Notes: generated by a model from the letters alone, not told the origin. 64,000 bases of DNA from Sporosarcina sp. FSL K6-2383 (GCF_038618305.1 NZ_CP152017.1:248001-312000); one strand, 5' to 3'. Counted from the first letter of the stretch, positions 8,160 to 18,442 are shown. Translations and numbers: made by a program.

Positions 8160-8861
8160 TTGAAAATTCTAGTAATTGAAGATAACGAAAGCGTTTCTTC
8201 AATGATTGAACTCTTTTTCTCAAAGGAAGGCATCGAAGGAGAATTCGTCAAAGACGGTCTCAAAGGCTATCGCCGTGCAAGTGAGGAGCATTGGGACTGC
8301 CTAATTGTCGATTGGATGCTGCCAGGAATGGATGGCGTGTCCATTTGCCGGAAGCTAAGGCAAGAAAAATATGCAGGTCCGATTATTATGCTCACCGCGA
8401 AAGATAGCGAATCAGACCAAGTACTCGGGCTTGAAATGGGTGCAGACGACTATGTCACAAAACCATTTAGCCCACTCGCTCTGATGGCGCGCATTAAAGC
8501 CGTGACACGCAGGTATTCCTCACAACAAGTGGACGTGCCGGAAGAAGGCATCATTGAAACCATTCATTTTAAAATCAATCACAATACACGCGAGGTAATG
8601 TTAGACAACAAGCCCGTCCTCAATTTAACACCAAAAGAATTCGATTTACTGTCCCATTTCGCCCAGCATCCAAAACAAGTCTTTTCTCGTGAGCAATTAT
8701 TAGACAATGTCTGGGGCTATGATTTCTATGGCGATGACCGCACCGTAGACGTTCACATCAAGCGACTCCGTACGAAAATTGCAACAGACGAGCAACCGTT
8801 TTTCCACACTGTCTGGGGCGTTGGCTATCGATTTGATGAAACAATAGGTGAATCCAAATGA
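8160..8861 (+). CDS. cssR: OmpR-family response regulator (CssR-like)
   Basis: 233 residues. The receiver domain spans 1-115, with the acidic pocket ED at 7-8, the phospho-acceptor Asp51 (LIVDWMLPG), Thr of MLTAKDSE and Lys of DDYVTKPF. A winged-helix output domain covers about 130-228 (LTPKEFDLLSHFA, then GDDRTVDVHIKRLRTKI and VWGVGYRF). The start is a TTG behind GAGAGGAG. The histidine kinase gene overlaps by 4 bases. The position between htrA and prsA fits CssR, which senses secretion stress. The symbol rests on domain type and neighbours rather than on sequence comparison. Confidence 0.82.
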   Translation: MKILVIEDNESVSSMIELFFSKEGIEGEFVKDGLKGYRRASEEHWDCLIVDWMLPGMDGVSICRKLRQEKYAGPIIMLTAKDSESDQVLGLEMGADDYVTKPFSPLALMARIKAVTRRYSSQQVDVPEEGIIETIHFKINHNTREVMLDNKPVLNLTPKEFDLLSHFAQHPKQVFSREQLLDNVWGYDFYGDDRTVDVHIKRLRTKIATDEQPFFHTVWGVGYRFDETIGESK

Positions 8862-10264
8862 AAGTTAAATATCTATACCAGCAATTAGCCAGTCACGTAA
8901 GCGTCATCCTCATCGCCTTTTTAATATTGAGTTTGCTGTTCTCTCATTATATCGAGCAATTTGTCTATGATAATAAAACCGAAGAACTCGCGACTTATGG
9001 ACAAACTATCTTACGCGACCTTGATCGCAATCCTCGTAACTCAACAAGCACCTTGCAAGCCTATGAACATGTGCTAAACGGTCGTGATATTCAATACATT
9101 TTATTCGACGAGCAATCCGCTATCATTTATTCTACCGAACTAAAAGCACCAGTCATTGGGCTGTTGAGTGAGGAAGAGTGGCAGGAGATTAAAAACGGCA
9201 AAACCGTTACGGTCAAACAAGACTTTAAACGCTTCAACGAAGCCGTTACATTTGTCCTGCTTCCCTACGTCCAAAACAATCAATTTGTTGGCGGCATCCT
9301 GTTGACTTCTCCCATTAAAGGCTCACGGGAAGTCATTACTCAAATGAATACCTATCTGTTATTTACAATGGTGCTCGCACTAGCGGTCGCATTATTACTC
9401 AGCTGGATTTTATCGAATTTCCACGGTAAACGTATCAAACGACTTCGAGAAGCTACTTCGATTGTTGCACAAGGGGATTACTCTGTACGTATCCCATCCG
9501 CTAATGTCGATGAGATCGGTGAACTTGCTGATGACTTCAACAAAATGGTGGAGAAATTGAATGTGTCCATGGAGGAAATCGAAAGCCTGGAAAATCGACG
9601 ACGCCAGTTCATGGCGGATGTTTCCCATGAGCTACGAACGCCACTAACAACCATTCGTGGCATCATCGAAGGTATGAGAAATGACATGATTTCTGAAACA
9701 GAAAAAGAAAAAGGTTTCCAGCTTGCCAGTAACGAAACAATGCGACTCATTCGTCTCGTTAATGAAAACCTGGATTACGAAAAAATTCGTTCCAACCAAA
9801 TTACACTGCTTAAACAAGATATCCAACTCGTTGAACTACTAGAAATTATTAAAGATCAGCTTGAAGGTGTTGCAGCTGAACAGCAGAATACGATTATCGT
9901 TGACGTAAATCCGACTGTGACTGTGCATGCTGATTATGATCGGCTCACCCAGATTTTGATTAACATCACGAAAAACAGTATTCAATTTACCGACAATGGA
10001 TCTATCTTTTTGCGCGGCTATGTGCAAGATGATATGACTATTATTGAAATTGAAGACACCGGCATCGGCATTGATCCAGAAAATGTTGAAAAAATATGGG
10101 GACGCTTTTATAAAGCGATTGTTTCGCGGACTACGAATCCATATGGAGAGTTCGGACTCGGCCTATCAATCGTTAAACAGCTCGTCACCATGCATAACGG
10201 AACGATTGAAGTGACCAGTGAGCAAGGAAAAGGCACCAAATTTACGATTTTACTACCGAACTAG
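8858..10264 (+). CDS. cssS: Sensor histidine kinase (CssS-like)
   Basis: 468 residues. The membrane spans are at about 14-30 and 166-185, with an extracytoplasmic sensor loop of about 135 residues between them. A HAMP domain follows (about 186-240), then the dimerisation domain with His257 in DVSHELRTPLTTIRG, and an ATPase domain with IEDTGIGIDPENVEKIW and GLGLSIVKQLV. The ATG overlaps the cssR stop, so the pair is co-translated. It should detect misfolded protein outside the membrane and phosphorylate CssR. The loop size and context agree with CssS, but other sensory roles cannot be excluded. Confidence 0.82.
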   Translation: MKVKYLYQQLASHVSVILIAFLILSLLFSHYIEQFVYDNKTEELATYGQTILRDLDRNPRNSTSTLQAYEHVLNGRDIQYILFDEQSAIIYSTELKAPVIGLLSEEEWQEIKNGKTVTVKQDFKRFNEAVTFVLLPYVQNNQFVGGILLTSPIKGSREVITQMNTYLLFTMVLALAVALLLSWILSNFHGKRIKRLREATSIVAQGDYSVRIPSANVDEIGELADDFNKMVEKLNVSMEEIESLENRRRQFMADVSHELRTPLTTIRGIIEGMRNDMISETEKEKGFQLASNETMRLIRLVNENLDYEKIRSNQITLLKQDIQLVELLEIIKDQLEGVAAEQQNTIIVDVNPTVTVHADYDRLTQILINITKNSIQFTDNGSIFLRGYVQDDMTIIEIEDTGIGIDPENVEKIWGRFYKAIVSRTTNPYGEFGLGLSIVKQLVTMHNGTIEVTSEQGKGTKFTILLPN

Positions 10265-10272
10265 ACTCCTCC

Positions 10273-10313
10273 GTAATAATTTGTTCATATTTTCGATGTA
10301 CCATGAAGGTAAT
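10273..10313 (+). promoter_or_regulatory. prsA promoter, twin of the htrA promoter
   Basis: The same 20-bp motif as at 6757 (GTAATAATTTGTTCATATTT), with TTCATA, an 18-base spacer and GGTAAT. The identical geometry at two genes that flank cssRS supports joint control by CssR. Confidence 0.6.
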
Positions 10314-10335
10314 CAATGATTTTGGAGGAGAATAC

Positions 10336-11205
10336 ATGACTAAAAAATGGCTATACCCGCTAGTAATTGCTGTCATCCTTGTGATAGTAACCGGGTGTTC
10401 ACAAGGAAATGAAGAAATCGTAGCAAAAGTGGGCGATGAAAAAATCACCAAAGAGGAATTGTACGACACGCTTGTCAAAGCTTCTGGACAACAAGCTCTT
10501 GATATAATGATTGAGGATAAAGTCATTGCAATGGAATTGAAAAAGGAAAAAGTGACCGTTTCTGACGAAGAAGTAGAGGCAGAGCTTGCAACGCAAATTG
10601 AAAGTGTCGGTGGAGAGGAAGCCTTTGCCGCTGCGTTAGAGCAAGGCGGTATCACCGAAAAGGAGTTCAAAGACAGTATTACTGAATATTTATCTATCCG
10701 AGAAGTGGTTGAACCACGCATCGACATAACAGACGAGGACACTAAAGCTTATTTCGATGAAAACAAGGAATCTCTTAGTACAGAGGATCAGGTTGAAGCC
10801 AGTCATATTTTAGTTGAGGATGAAGCAACAGCAAAAGAAATTGCCAAAAAGTTAGCGAATGGCGAGGATTTTGCAACGCTAGCAAAAGAGCACTCAACGG
10901 ATACAGGTAGCGCAGAAAAAGGTGGAGAATTAGGCTACTTCAGCCATGGTAAAATGGTTGCCGAATTTGAAGAAGAAGCATTTTCAATGGAGATTGATGC
11001 GATCAGTGAGCCTGTGAAAACAGAACATGGCTACCATATCATTCACGTCACCGATAAAAAGGCGGCGAAAGAGGCTGTTTATGAAGACAGTAAAGAAGAC
11101 ATTGAAAAACTGTTACTCGAAGAACAAATGCAAACAGCCTATACCGATTGGATGGATGAAGCAAAAGAGAAATATGATATTGAAAACTCTTTGCTAGGGA
11201 AATAA
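10336..11205 (+). CDS. prsA: PrsA-type foldase lipoprotein (parvulin peptidyl-prolyl isomerase)
   Basis: 289 residues. A lipoprotein signal ends in the lipobox VTGC with Cys21. An N-terminal chaperone region (about 28-140, GDEKITKEELYDTL) surrounds a PpiC/parvulin domain at about 145-240 (ASHILVEDE, GELGYFSHGKMVAEFEEEAFSM, TEHGYHIIHV). The protein sits on the outer membrane face and helps exported proteins fold. The ATG at 10336 is chosen for its GGAGGAG site; a longer frame adds 11 residues. With htrA and cssRS it forms a secretion-stress set, one folding and one degrading activity under a shared promoter motif. Confidence 0.93.
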   Translation: MTKKWLYPLVIAVILVIVTGCSQGNEEIVAKVGDEKITKEELYDTLVKASGQQALDIMIEDKVIAMELKKEKVTVSDEEVEAELATQIESVGGEEAFAAALEQGGITEKEFKDSITEYLSIREVVEPRIDITDEDTKAYFDENKESLSTEDQVEASHILVEDEATAKEIAKKLANGEDFATLAKEHSTDTGSAEKGGELGYFSHGKMVAEFEEEAFSMEIDAISEPVKTEHGYHIIHVTDKKAAKEAVYEDSKEDIEKLLLEEQMQTAYTDWMDEAKEKYDIENSLLGK

Positions 11206-11216
11206 AGGATGAGAAA

Positions 11217-11249
11217 AACGGAAAAGCTGAAATGGCTTTTCCGTTTTTT
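11217..11249. terminator. Bidirectional terminator between prsA and the TetR gene
   Basis: Perfect stem AACGGAAAAGC/GCTTTTCCGTT with a 7-base loop and a T tract on each strand. It serves the convergent genes on both sides. Confidence 0.9.
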
Positions 11250-11255
11250 CATCAT

Positions 11256-11843
11256 TTATTCAACACAAATCGAATCCATATGGTAATGAATAACATTGAC
11301 GACTCGATCCCTGTCCACACGCTCCGGATCAAGCAACGCATGTATAGCAATACCATCAATCAAAGCGTATAACCGCTCCGTTTCAAGAATGAGATCGAGA
11401 TTATCTCTTAATACCCCCGCCATGTTCATATAATTGAGCATTTTTTCGAATGCCTCATATAGACCGTCATCCAGCACTTCAAACGAATCCTTCCGATGCT
11501 TCACAAACGCAACAAACGCAAACCACACTTCCATTTCCATACGCGTTTCCTTATTAATTGGCACAACTTCAAGAAGCGTTGCAATAACCATCTCCTTTGG
11601 TGGTAAATCACGCTTCAAAATTTCTTGAATGCGTGCTGTTGCGTTATCTTTTACGAGCGTCATTGCATAGACGAGCAACTCATCTTGGTTTTGAAAATAA
11701 TGGCGCAGTGCTCCTAATGAGAGCCCTGCCTCTTCCGCAATATTTCGTACAGTCGCTCCTTCCATCCCTTTATCCAAAATGACCTGCCACATTGCCTCTG
11801 CAATACGCTTTCTTCTTTCTTCATGATCTACAATTTTAGGCAT
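11256..11843 (-). CDS. TetR-family regulator (PksA/BetI-like)
   Basis: 195 residues. The DNA-binding domain covers about 10-56 (RRKRIAEAMWQVILDKGMEGATVRNIAEEAGLS, then GALRHYFQNQDELL). The C-terminal part resembles the BetI/PksA type, with WFAFVAFVKHRKDS and ALIDGIAIHALLDPERV. It is divergent from a four-span membrane protein gene, with two copies of an AATAC-N4-GTATT palindrome in the gap, so it probably represses both genes. In B. subtilis a pksA-ymcC pair has, as far as I recall, the same arrangement. The ligand is unknown. Confidence 0.85.
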   Translation of the reverse strand: MPKIVDHEERRKRIAEAMWQVILDKGMEGATVRNIAEEAGLSLGALRHYFQNQDELLVYAMTLVKDNATARIQEILKRDLPPKEMVIATLLEVVPINKETRMEMEVWFAFVAFVKHRKDSFEVLDDGLYEAFEKMLNYMNMAGVLRDNLDLILETERLYALIDGIAIHALLDPERVDRDRVVNVIHYHMDSICVE

Positions 11844-11884
11844 ACGCTTAGTTTAATCCATGAAAAAACATTTAGCAATTAAAC

Positions 11885-11945
11885 AATACGCTTGTATTAA
11901 ATAAAGATATTGTGCTAGTATAGAACTAAATAATACAGATGTATT
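11885..11945. promoter_or_regulatory. Twin TetR operators and promoter
   Basis: Two palindromes with the pattern AATAC-N4-GTATT lie at 11885-11898 and 11932-11945, 47 bases apart centre to centre. A plus-strand promoter fits between them (TTGTAT, 18 bases, TAGTAT), so one operator covers the -35 and the other lies downstream of the -10. This is a classic repression layout. Confidence 0.75.
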
Positions 11946-11963
11946 AAAAAGGGGGATTTACCT

Positions 11964-12503
11964 ATGAATTTCATTGCATGGACAATTATCGCGTGTGAAA
12001 TCGGTTTTTGGATTGTTATCTTACTTGGACTTATCACACGGTATATTTTTAAACGCGAACGGCTCGGATTTTTCTTCCTGGCTTTGACGCCAATTATCGA
12101 TTTAATTTTACTTATCGTCACAGCAACTGATTTGTACAACGGAGCAACTGCAACCCAGGTCCATGCCGTTGCGGCTGTTTACCTTGGGGCATCCATCGTT
12201 TTCGGGAAAAGCATGATCCGCTGGGCAGATGAACGCTTTGTTTATTATATTCAGAAACAGGGACCAAAACCGGTAAGGAAAACTGGCTTTGCGCATGCTC
12301 GTCATTCCATGAAAGGTTCCCTTCAACATGTGCTTGCTTACATCATTGGTGCTGCATTCCTAGCGGCCATGATTTACTTCATCGATGACCCGACAAGAAC
12401 AGAAGCATTATCCGGAATGTTAAAAGTATGGGCACTCGTCCTCGGCATCGACCTTGTCATCTCTCTTTCTTATTTCATTTGGCCACGACCTGAGAAAGTC
12501 TAA
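11964..12503 (+). CDS. Four-span membrane protein (YmcC-like)
   Basis: 179 residues with four hydrophobic segments, at about 4-25, 34-53, 62-82 and 118-170 (the last region may hold two spans). Charged loops include RWADERFVYYIQKQGPKPVRK. The length and the pairing with a PksA-type TetR gene recall B. subtilis YmcC, an uncharacterised membrane protein. The start ATG follows GGGGG; the leader carries the second copy of the TetR operator. It is likely derepressed by the same ligand that the TetR protein binds, perhaps a membrane-active compound. Function not known. Confidence 0.75.
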   Translation: MNFIAWTIIACEIGFWIVILLGLITRYIFKRERLGFFFLALTPIIDLILLIVTATDLYNGATATQVHAVAAVYLGASIVFGKSMIRWADERFVYYIQKQGPKPVRKTGFAHARHSMKGSLQHVLAYIIGAAFLAAMIYFIDDPTRTEALSGMLKVWALVLGIDLVISLSYFIWPRPEKV

Positions 12504-12516
12504 TTTATCTATTGAA

Positions 12517-12560
12517 AAAAGGCTAGCAAGCACGCTATAAGCGATACTTGCTAGCCTTTT
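12517..12560. terminator. Bidirectional terminator between the YmcC-like gene and glpK
   Basis: 14-bp stem AAAAGGCTAGCAAG/CTTGCTAGCCTTTT with T tracts on both strands. Confidence 0.9.
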
Positions 12561-12564
12561 CAAA

Positions 12565-14073
<1,509 letters not shown>

Positions 14074-14090
14074 CTATATAAGTTTTAGCA

Positions 14091-14921
14091 TTATGCGCCT
14101 TTCGCAACTCTTTGCTTTACAACTACTGCCGCTTCTTTTTTAAGCGTAAATTGTGCACCTAATAGTACCGCCAACACAACAGCTCCAACTACCCAAAACG
14201 CAACACTATTAACACCTGTAAAAAATTGTTGATAGAACAACGCACCAAACGCACCGCCAAGAATTGGTCCTACGATAGGTACCCATGCATAACTCCAGTC
14301 CGATGATCCTTTACCCTCAATCGGTAAGAAGAAGTGAGCAATCCTTGGTCCTAAATCACGTGCTGGATTAATCGCATAGCCAGTTGTTCCGCCCAGTGAC
14401 ATACCAATCGCAACAATAAGTGCACCAACAATTAACGGGTTTAATCCTTCTGTGAACTCATTCGCACCAATCATCAAAAGACCTAATAGCAAGACAAACG
14501 TACCAATCATTTCACTTGTTAAATTGGATAACGGATGACGGACTGCAGGTGATGTCGCAAATACTGCTAGTTTGGCTCCTTGGTCCTCTGTCTTGCCCCA
14601 ATGCGGTAGGTATTGGAAATAAATGATTATGGCTCCCAAAATAGCCCCCGTCATCTGTGCAAATATATAATTTGGTACATCAGCCCATGGGAATTCTCCG
14701 ATAGATGCCAATCCAATTGTAACCGCTGGGTTCAAATGAGCTCCACTGAAGTTTCCGACTGCGTAAACACCCATCGTCACAGCAAGCCCCCATCCAAGTG
14801 TAATGACTATCCAGCCAGCACCCTCAGCCTTCGAATCTTTCATTAACACTCCGCCGACTACACCCGCTCCAAAGATGATTAAAATCATTGTACCAATTAA
14901 TTCCCCTAAAAATGGTGTCAT
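14091..14921 (-). CDS. glpF: Glycerol uptake facilitator (aquaglyceroporin)
   Basis: 276 residues with six membrane spans and the two MIP half-helix motifs, HLNPAVTIGLA and AINPARDLGPR. The Asp after the second NPAR is the mark of glycerol channels. It passes glycerol across the cytoplasmic membrane by diffusion, and GlpK then traps it. The ATG at 14921 is chosen because AGGGGG lies just upstream; a longer frame starts inside the leader terminator and is not credible. The leader contains a GlpP-type terminator and a cre-like site. Confidence 0.96.
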   Translation of the reverse strand: MTPFLGELIGTMILIIFGAGVVGGVLMKDSKAEGAGWIVITLGWGLAVTMGVYAVGNFSGAHLNPAVTIGLASIGEFPWADVPNYIFAQMTGAILGAIIIYFQYLPHWGKTEDQGAKLAVFATSPAVRHPLSNLTSEMIGTFVLLLGLLMIGANEFTEGLNPLIVGALIVAIGMSLGGTTGYAINPARDLGPRIAHFFLPIEGKGSSDWSYAWVPIVGPILGGAFGALFYQQFFTGVNSVAFWVVGAVVLAVLLGAQFTLKKEAAVVVKQRVAKGA

Positions 14922-14943
14922 TTCGTCTTCCCCCTTTAATTTT

Positions 14944-14957
14944 TGTAAGCGGTTACG
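14944..14957. promoter_or_regulatory. cre-like site in the glpF leader
   Basis: TGTAAGCGGTTACG matches the cre consensus except for the last base. It lies between the leader terminator and the glpF ribosome site, so bound CcpA would act as a roadblock to elongation. Confidence 0.55.
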
Positions 14958-14968
14958 TGTGGAAGCAT

Positions 14969-15018
14969 AAAAAATCCACATTTAATCACCCGCTTTGTGC
15001 GGAATGAATAAATGTGGA
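14969..15018 (-). promoter_or_regulatory. GlpP-controlled leader terminator of glpFK
   Basis: On the minus strand, TCCACATTTA pairs with TAAATGTGGA around a long loop and a run of six T follows. The hairpin lies between the promoter and the glpF start, the arrangement that GlpP with glycerol-3-phosphate reads through in Bacillus. Confidence 0.75.
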
Positions 15019-15054
15019 CCTCAATGCTCAACCACTGTTTATTAACCTATCCAT

Positions 15055-15083
15055 AGTCTAGTAAAGATTCAAACTATTGTCAA
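15055..15083 (-). promoter_or_regulatory. Sigma-A promoter of glpFK
   Basis: On the minus strand, TTGACA is followed after exactly 17 bases by TAGACT. It lies upstream of the leader terminator and downstream of glpP. Confidence 0.7.
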
Positions 15084-15102
15084 CACTTTTCAGAAATTAA
15101 AA

Positions 15103-15678
15103 TTAATATTTGGATTGGCTGTCTTTCAAAAACGCTCTCCAAAGCTGCTGATTAGATGTTGTCACAGCTTTTGCACCTGCATCCAATGCTGCATGAACAT
15201 GCTCTTCTGATCTGATTAATCCACCACTTATAATGGGAATTCCCGTTCTTTCATGCACTTCACTAATAATTTGTGGAATCACGCCTGGCAAAATTTCAAT
15301 ATAATCCGGCTTCGTCCGTTCAATAAGCGAATAACTTTTTTCCAAAGCAATCGTATCCAATAAAAACATCCGTTGAATCGCAATAATCCCTTTGCTCTTC
15401 GCTTTCATAATCATATTGGACCGAGTTGAGATAATACCTGCAGGACGAATATCATTACACAGAAACTCTGCGGCAAAATCATCTGTTTTTAACCCTTGAA
15501 TTAAATCCGCATGAATAATAATCTTTTTACAATAGCGATTTGCTTCGTTTTTTATTGTTTTCAGATTGCTAATATGCACTTCCAGCAAGACAATATACTC
15601 ATACGGACTATTCAGTAATGATTCGAGCTGCTTCAAATTGCGTAAAGCCGGTAAAATTTTTTGTTCACGAAAAGGCAT
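15103..15678 (-). CDS. glpP: Glycerol-3-phosphate-responsive antiterminator GlpP
   Basis: 191 residues, the usual length. The family pattern is clear: ILPALRNLKQLESLLNS at the start, then VDLIQG-like HADLIQGLKTDDFAAEFLC, GIISTRSNMIMKAKSKGI, AIQRMFLLDT, PDYIEILPGVIPQII and TGIPIISGGLI near a TIM-barrel phosphate site. GlpP binds glycerol-3-phosphate and leader RNA and lets polymerase pass the glp leader terminators. The ATG at 15678 follows GGAGGGAGAGG. Unusually, the gene sits 28 bases after glpD with no terminator between, so its own expression probably depends on the glpD leader. Confidence 0.93.
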   Translation of the reverse strand: MPFREQKILPALRNLKQLESLLNSPYEYIVLLEVHISNLKTIKNEANRYCKKIIIHADLIQGLKTDDFAAEFLCNDIRPAGIISTRSNMIMKAKSKGIIAIQRMFLLDTIALEKSYSLIERTKPDYIEILPGVIPQIISEVHERTGIPIISGGLIRSEEHVHAALDAGAKAVTTSNQQLWRAFLKDSQSKY

Positions 15679-15706
15679 TGCGTTTCCCCTCTCCCTCCGA
15701 ACCTTA

Positions 15707-17356
15707 TTATACCTCGACCGCAGTCGTCGCACACACGATTTCCCGCTGTAATTCCTCCGCATAACGCTTCTGTTGATCCTTTGTCCAGCCGAAAATCGTC
15801 GCCATTTCTGCCATGACTTGCTCTTTCCATTCCATAACAGTGACGATATCGAATAATAAAGCCCCCGTCCTTCTGATAAAGAAATCAGTTGGTTTAACGG
15901 CCATTTCATGGTGAATGGCATACATCAGCTGCGCATATAAAACAGGCGGTAACGACGTATCGTTGCCCTCCAAATAACCAAACACCGTATCCACATTAGA
16001 CCCATACATCCTCGCTAATTTGAGGCCTTGCTGTTCATTCAACCCTAAACGTTGCGCTTGTTTATTCTTGGCATATAAAAATTGTTGCAATCTTGAGGAA
16101 CCGCCAACATCTCCACCAGAAACCGGGGTATTTTTAGTGACACATGGACCGAATTGCTGATTGCCGTCCGCAGCTAGTTTTTCAACAACCATACCCACAA
16201 CAGTTTCCGCCATTTTACGATACCCCGTCAATTTCCCACCCGCAATAGTAATTAAACCCGAATCCGATTGCCAAATCTCGTCTTTCCGAGAAATTTCGGA
16301 AGGGTTTTTACCTTCTTCGTGAATAAGAGGACGAATCCCTGCCCAGCCTGACTCGATATCTTTTTCAGTAATGTGTAAGTCAGGGAACATATAGTGAATG
16401 GCCCCCATGATATACGCACGATCCTCAGTCGTAATCTTGATCGTCGCACGGCTCTCATCGTAAAATGTGTCCGTTGTCCCTACATACGTTTTGCCATCCC
16501 GCGGAATCGCAAACACCATCCGTTTGTCGGGCGTATCGAAATAGACTGCCTGCTGTAATGGAAATGTAGATTGGTCAAATACCAGGTGAACTCCTTTGGA
16601 TAAAATCAAGTGCTTTTCACTCTTCGAACCATCAATTTCCCGTACATCATCTACCCATGGCCCTGCCGCATTGACAACTTTTTTTGCACGAACAGACACC
16701 ATCTTATCCGTCAGCATATCCTGAATATCAGCACCGATTACTTGCTTGCTTTCATTGTAAATAAACTGTGCTGCCTTAGCGTAGTTCGTCACAACCGCTC
16801 CATTTTCTACTGCCGCCTTGATGACTTCCATCGTCAAACGCGCATCATCCGTGCGATATTCCACGTAGACCCCACCTCCGAGCAAGCCATCCTTTTTGAC
16901 AATTGGTACTTTACGAACAGTTTCTTCTAGCGACAGCATTGTTCTTCTTTCCTGTTTCTTAACACCCGCTAAAAAGTCATACACACGCAATCCAAATGAT
17001 GTCGATAGCTTGCCGAATGTGCCCCCTTTATGAAACGGTAATAGCATCCATTCAGGCGTCGTTACATGGGGACCGTTTTCGTATACAATCGCACGCTCTT
17101 TGCCGAGCTCTGCCACTTCCTTAATTTCAAACTGCTTTAAATAACGTAATCCCCCGTGTACCAATTTAGTGGAACGACTCGAAGTACCCGATGCAAAATC
17201 CTGCATCTCCACAAGCGCTACCTTCAAACCGCGTGTTACCGCGTCTAAAGCGATACCTGCCCCCGTAATTCCCCCTCCAATAACGAGTAAATCGAATGGC
17301 TCACCTGCCATTTTGTCAAACGTAGATTGTCTCTCCAATGCTGAAAATGTACCCAT
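15707..17356 (-). CDS. glpD: Aerobic glycerol-3-phosphate dehydrogenase
   Basis: 549 residues. The FAD-binding motif is near the start (DLLVIGGGITGAGIALDAVTRGLKVALVE), followed by the family signature GTSSRSTKLVHGGLRYLKQFE, a substrate domain (GTTDTFYDE, WAGIRPLI) and the C-terminal DAO-C region. The enzyme feeds electrons from glycerol-3-phosphate to the respiratory quinone pool at the inner membrane face and yields dihydroxyacetone phosphate. The start ATG follows GGGAGAAG; the longer frame runs through the leader terminator. It is preceded by a GlpP-type leader and followed closely by glpP. Confidence 0.96.
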   Translation of the reverse strand: MGTFSALERQSTFDKMAGEPFDLLVIGGGITGAGIALDAVTRGLKVALVEMQDFASGTSSRSTKLVHGGLRYLKQFEIKEVAELGKERAIVYENGPHVTTPEWMLLPFHKGGTFGKLSTSFGLRVYDFLAGVKKQERRTMLSLEETVRKVPIVKKDGLLGGGVYVEYRTDDARLTMEVIKAAVENGAVVTNYAKAAQFIYNESKQVIGADIQDMLTDKMVSVRAKKVVNAAGPWVDDVREIDGSKSEKHLILSKGVHLVFDQSTFPLQQAVYFDTPDKRMVFAIPRDGKTYVGTTDTFYDESRATIKITTEDRAYIMGAIHYMFPDLHITEKDIESGWAGIRPLIHEEGKNPSEISRKDEIWQSDSGLITIAGGKLTGYRKMAETVVGMVVEKLAADGNQQFGPCVTKNTPVSGGDVGGSSRLQQFLYAKNKQAQRLGLNEQQGLKLARMYGSNVDTVFGYLEGNDTSLPPVLYAQLMYAIHHEMAVKPTDFFIRRTGALLFDIVTVMEWKEQVMAEMATIFGWTKDQQKRYAEELQREIVCATTAVEV

Positions 17357-17387
17357 AATAATCTTCTCCCTTTGCTGTTTTCTATGA

Positions 17388-17447
17388 TAAAAAAAGAGAC
17401 CTGAACGTACATCACTGCATATTTGCAATAATGTCGTCAGGTCTCTC
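17388..17447 (-). promoter_or_regulatory. GlpP-controlled leader terminator of glpD
   Basis: On the minus strand, AGAGACCTGA pairs with TCAGGTCTCT around a partly paired 32-base loop, followed by seven T residues, 30 bases before the glpD start. This is the antitermination target expected for GlpP. Confidence 0.75.
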
Positions 17448-17555
17448 ATGAACTCAAACCATATCTATTAACTTGATTTCAGTCTATCATATGGCAGTGA
17501 TTTTGAAAACCCTCAAGCCTTTTCCGCTTATAAAAACAGAAAATTTCATATACAA

Positions 17556-17589
17556 GGTTGTTATTTTGAACGTAGTATAATAAGATAAC
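17556..17589 (+). promoter_or_regulatory. Promoter of the ABC importer operon, twin of the one at 20660
   Basis: TTGTTA, a 17-base spacer and TAAGAT. The stretch from GGTTG through AACGTAGTATAATAAGATAA is almost the same before the DUF4242 operon at 20660, which indicates a common regulator. Confidence 0.6.
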
Positions 17590-17648
17590 TCTAAACCAAC
17601 TAAACTAATAGGAATTATTAATATTGATGAAGAAAGGAGTAACGCATT

Positions 17649-18428
17649 ATGGCAGAAATGATTGCAGTTTCAGGGATAACCAAAACATTTTTCACAGGTG
17701 GCGTACCATCTCGCGTGCTTGATGATGTTTCTTTCACCATTCAAAAAGGGGAAATTGTCACATTACTCGGCAAAAGTGGTTGTGGAAAAAGTACGCTACT
17801 GCATATGGTCGGTGGATTTACCAAGGCCGACGAAGGACAAGTATTACTTGACGGGCAACACGTACAGCGCCCCACAAAAAGATGCGTCATGTTATTTCAA
17901 CAACGCAACTTACTTCCGTGGCGGTCTGTGTTGAAAAATGTTGAGCTCGGTCTTGAAGGGGAAAAGTTGCCGGCGGACGAAAAAGAGGAACGGGTCCTAG
18001 ATGCTTTGGAGCTCGTCGGACTTGAACAGCATCTGCATAAGTTCCCCCACGAACTCTCAGGGGGGATGCAACAACGGGTAGCCATTGCGCGTGCTTTTGC
18101 CATGCAGCCAGACGTCATTTTAATGGATGAACCTTTCGCAGCACTTGATACATTTAGCCGCTATCGTTTACAAGATGAACTCGTTCGCATTCAATCGCAA
18201 AAGAAAACGACGATTTTACTGGTCACACATGATATTGATGAGGCCGTGTATGTATCCGATCGAGTTCTCATTATGAGCTCCCACCCAGGAAAAATTTATA
18301 AAGAAATGAAAATCACACAAACAAAACCACGTGATCGAAGTCATGGCGACTTCCATTACTTCCGCAAGAAAATTTTAGATGAATTCGAACTAAGCGGCGT
18401 ACCAAACACGTCCGAATACTCGATTTAA
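17649..18428 (+). CDS. ABC transporter ATPase (SsuB/TauB/NrtD class)
   Basis: 259 residues. Walker A is GKSGCGKST, the Q-loop FQQRNLLPW, the signature LSGGMQQRVAIARA, Walker B VILMDEPFAALD and the switch His VTHDIDEAVY. The FQQ-LLPW and DTFSRYRLQDEL patterns are typical of nitrate, sulfonate and taurine importers. It powers the importer formed with the next two genes. The start is an ATG behind AAAGGAG. The gene heads an operon whose promoter is shared with the flavoenzyme operon at 20.7-22.3 kb. Confidence 0.92.
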   Translation: MAEMIAVSGITKTFFTGGVPSRVLDDVSFTIQKGEIVTLLGKSGCGKSTLLHMVGGFTKADEGQVLLDGQHVQRPTKRCVMLFQQRNLLPWRSVLKNVELGLEGEKLPADEKEERVLDALELVGLEQHLHKFPHELSGGMQQRVAIARAFAMQPDVILMDEPFAALDTFSRYRLQDELVRIQSQKKTTILLVTHDIDEAVYVSDRVLIMSSHPGKIYKEMKITQTKPRDRSHGDFHYFRKKILDEFELSGVPNTSEYSI

Positions 18429-18442
18429 GAGGAGGAACAACA

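Noticed and set aside
15103..15921. Longer glpP reading frame
   Set aside because: The extra N-terminal part overlaps glpD in another frame and lacks family similarity; the ATG at 15678 has the ribosome site.
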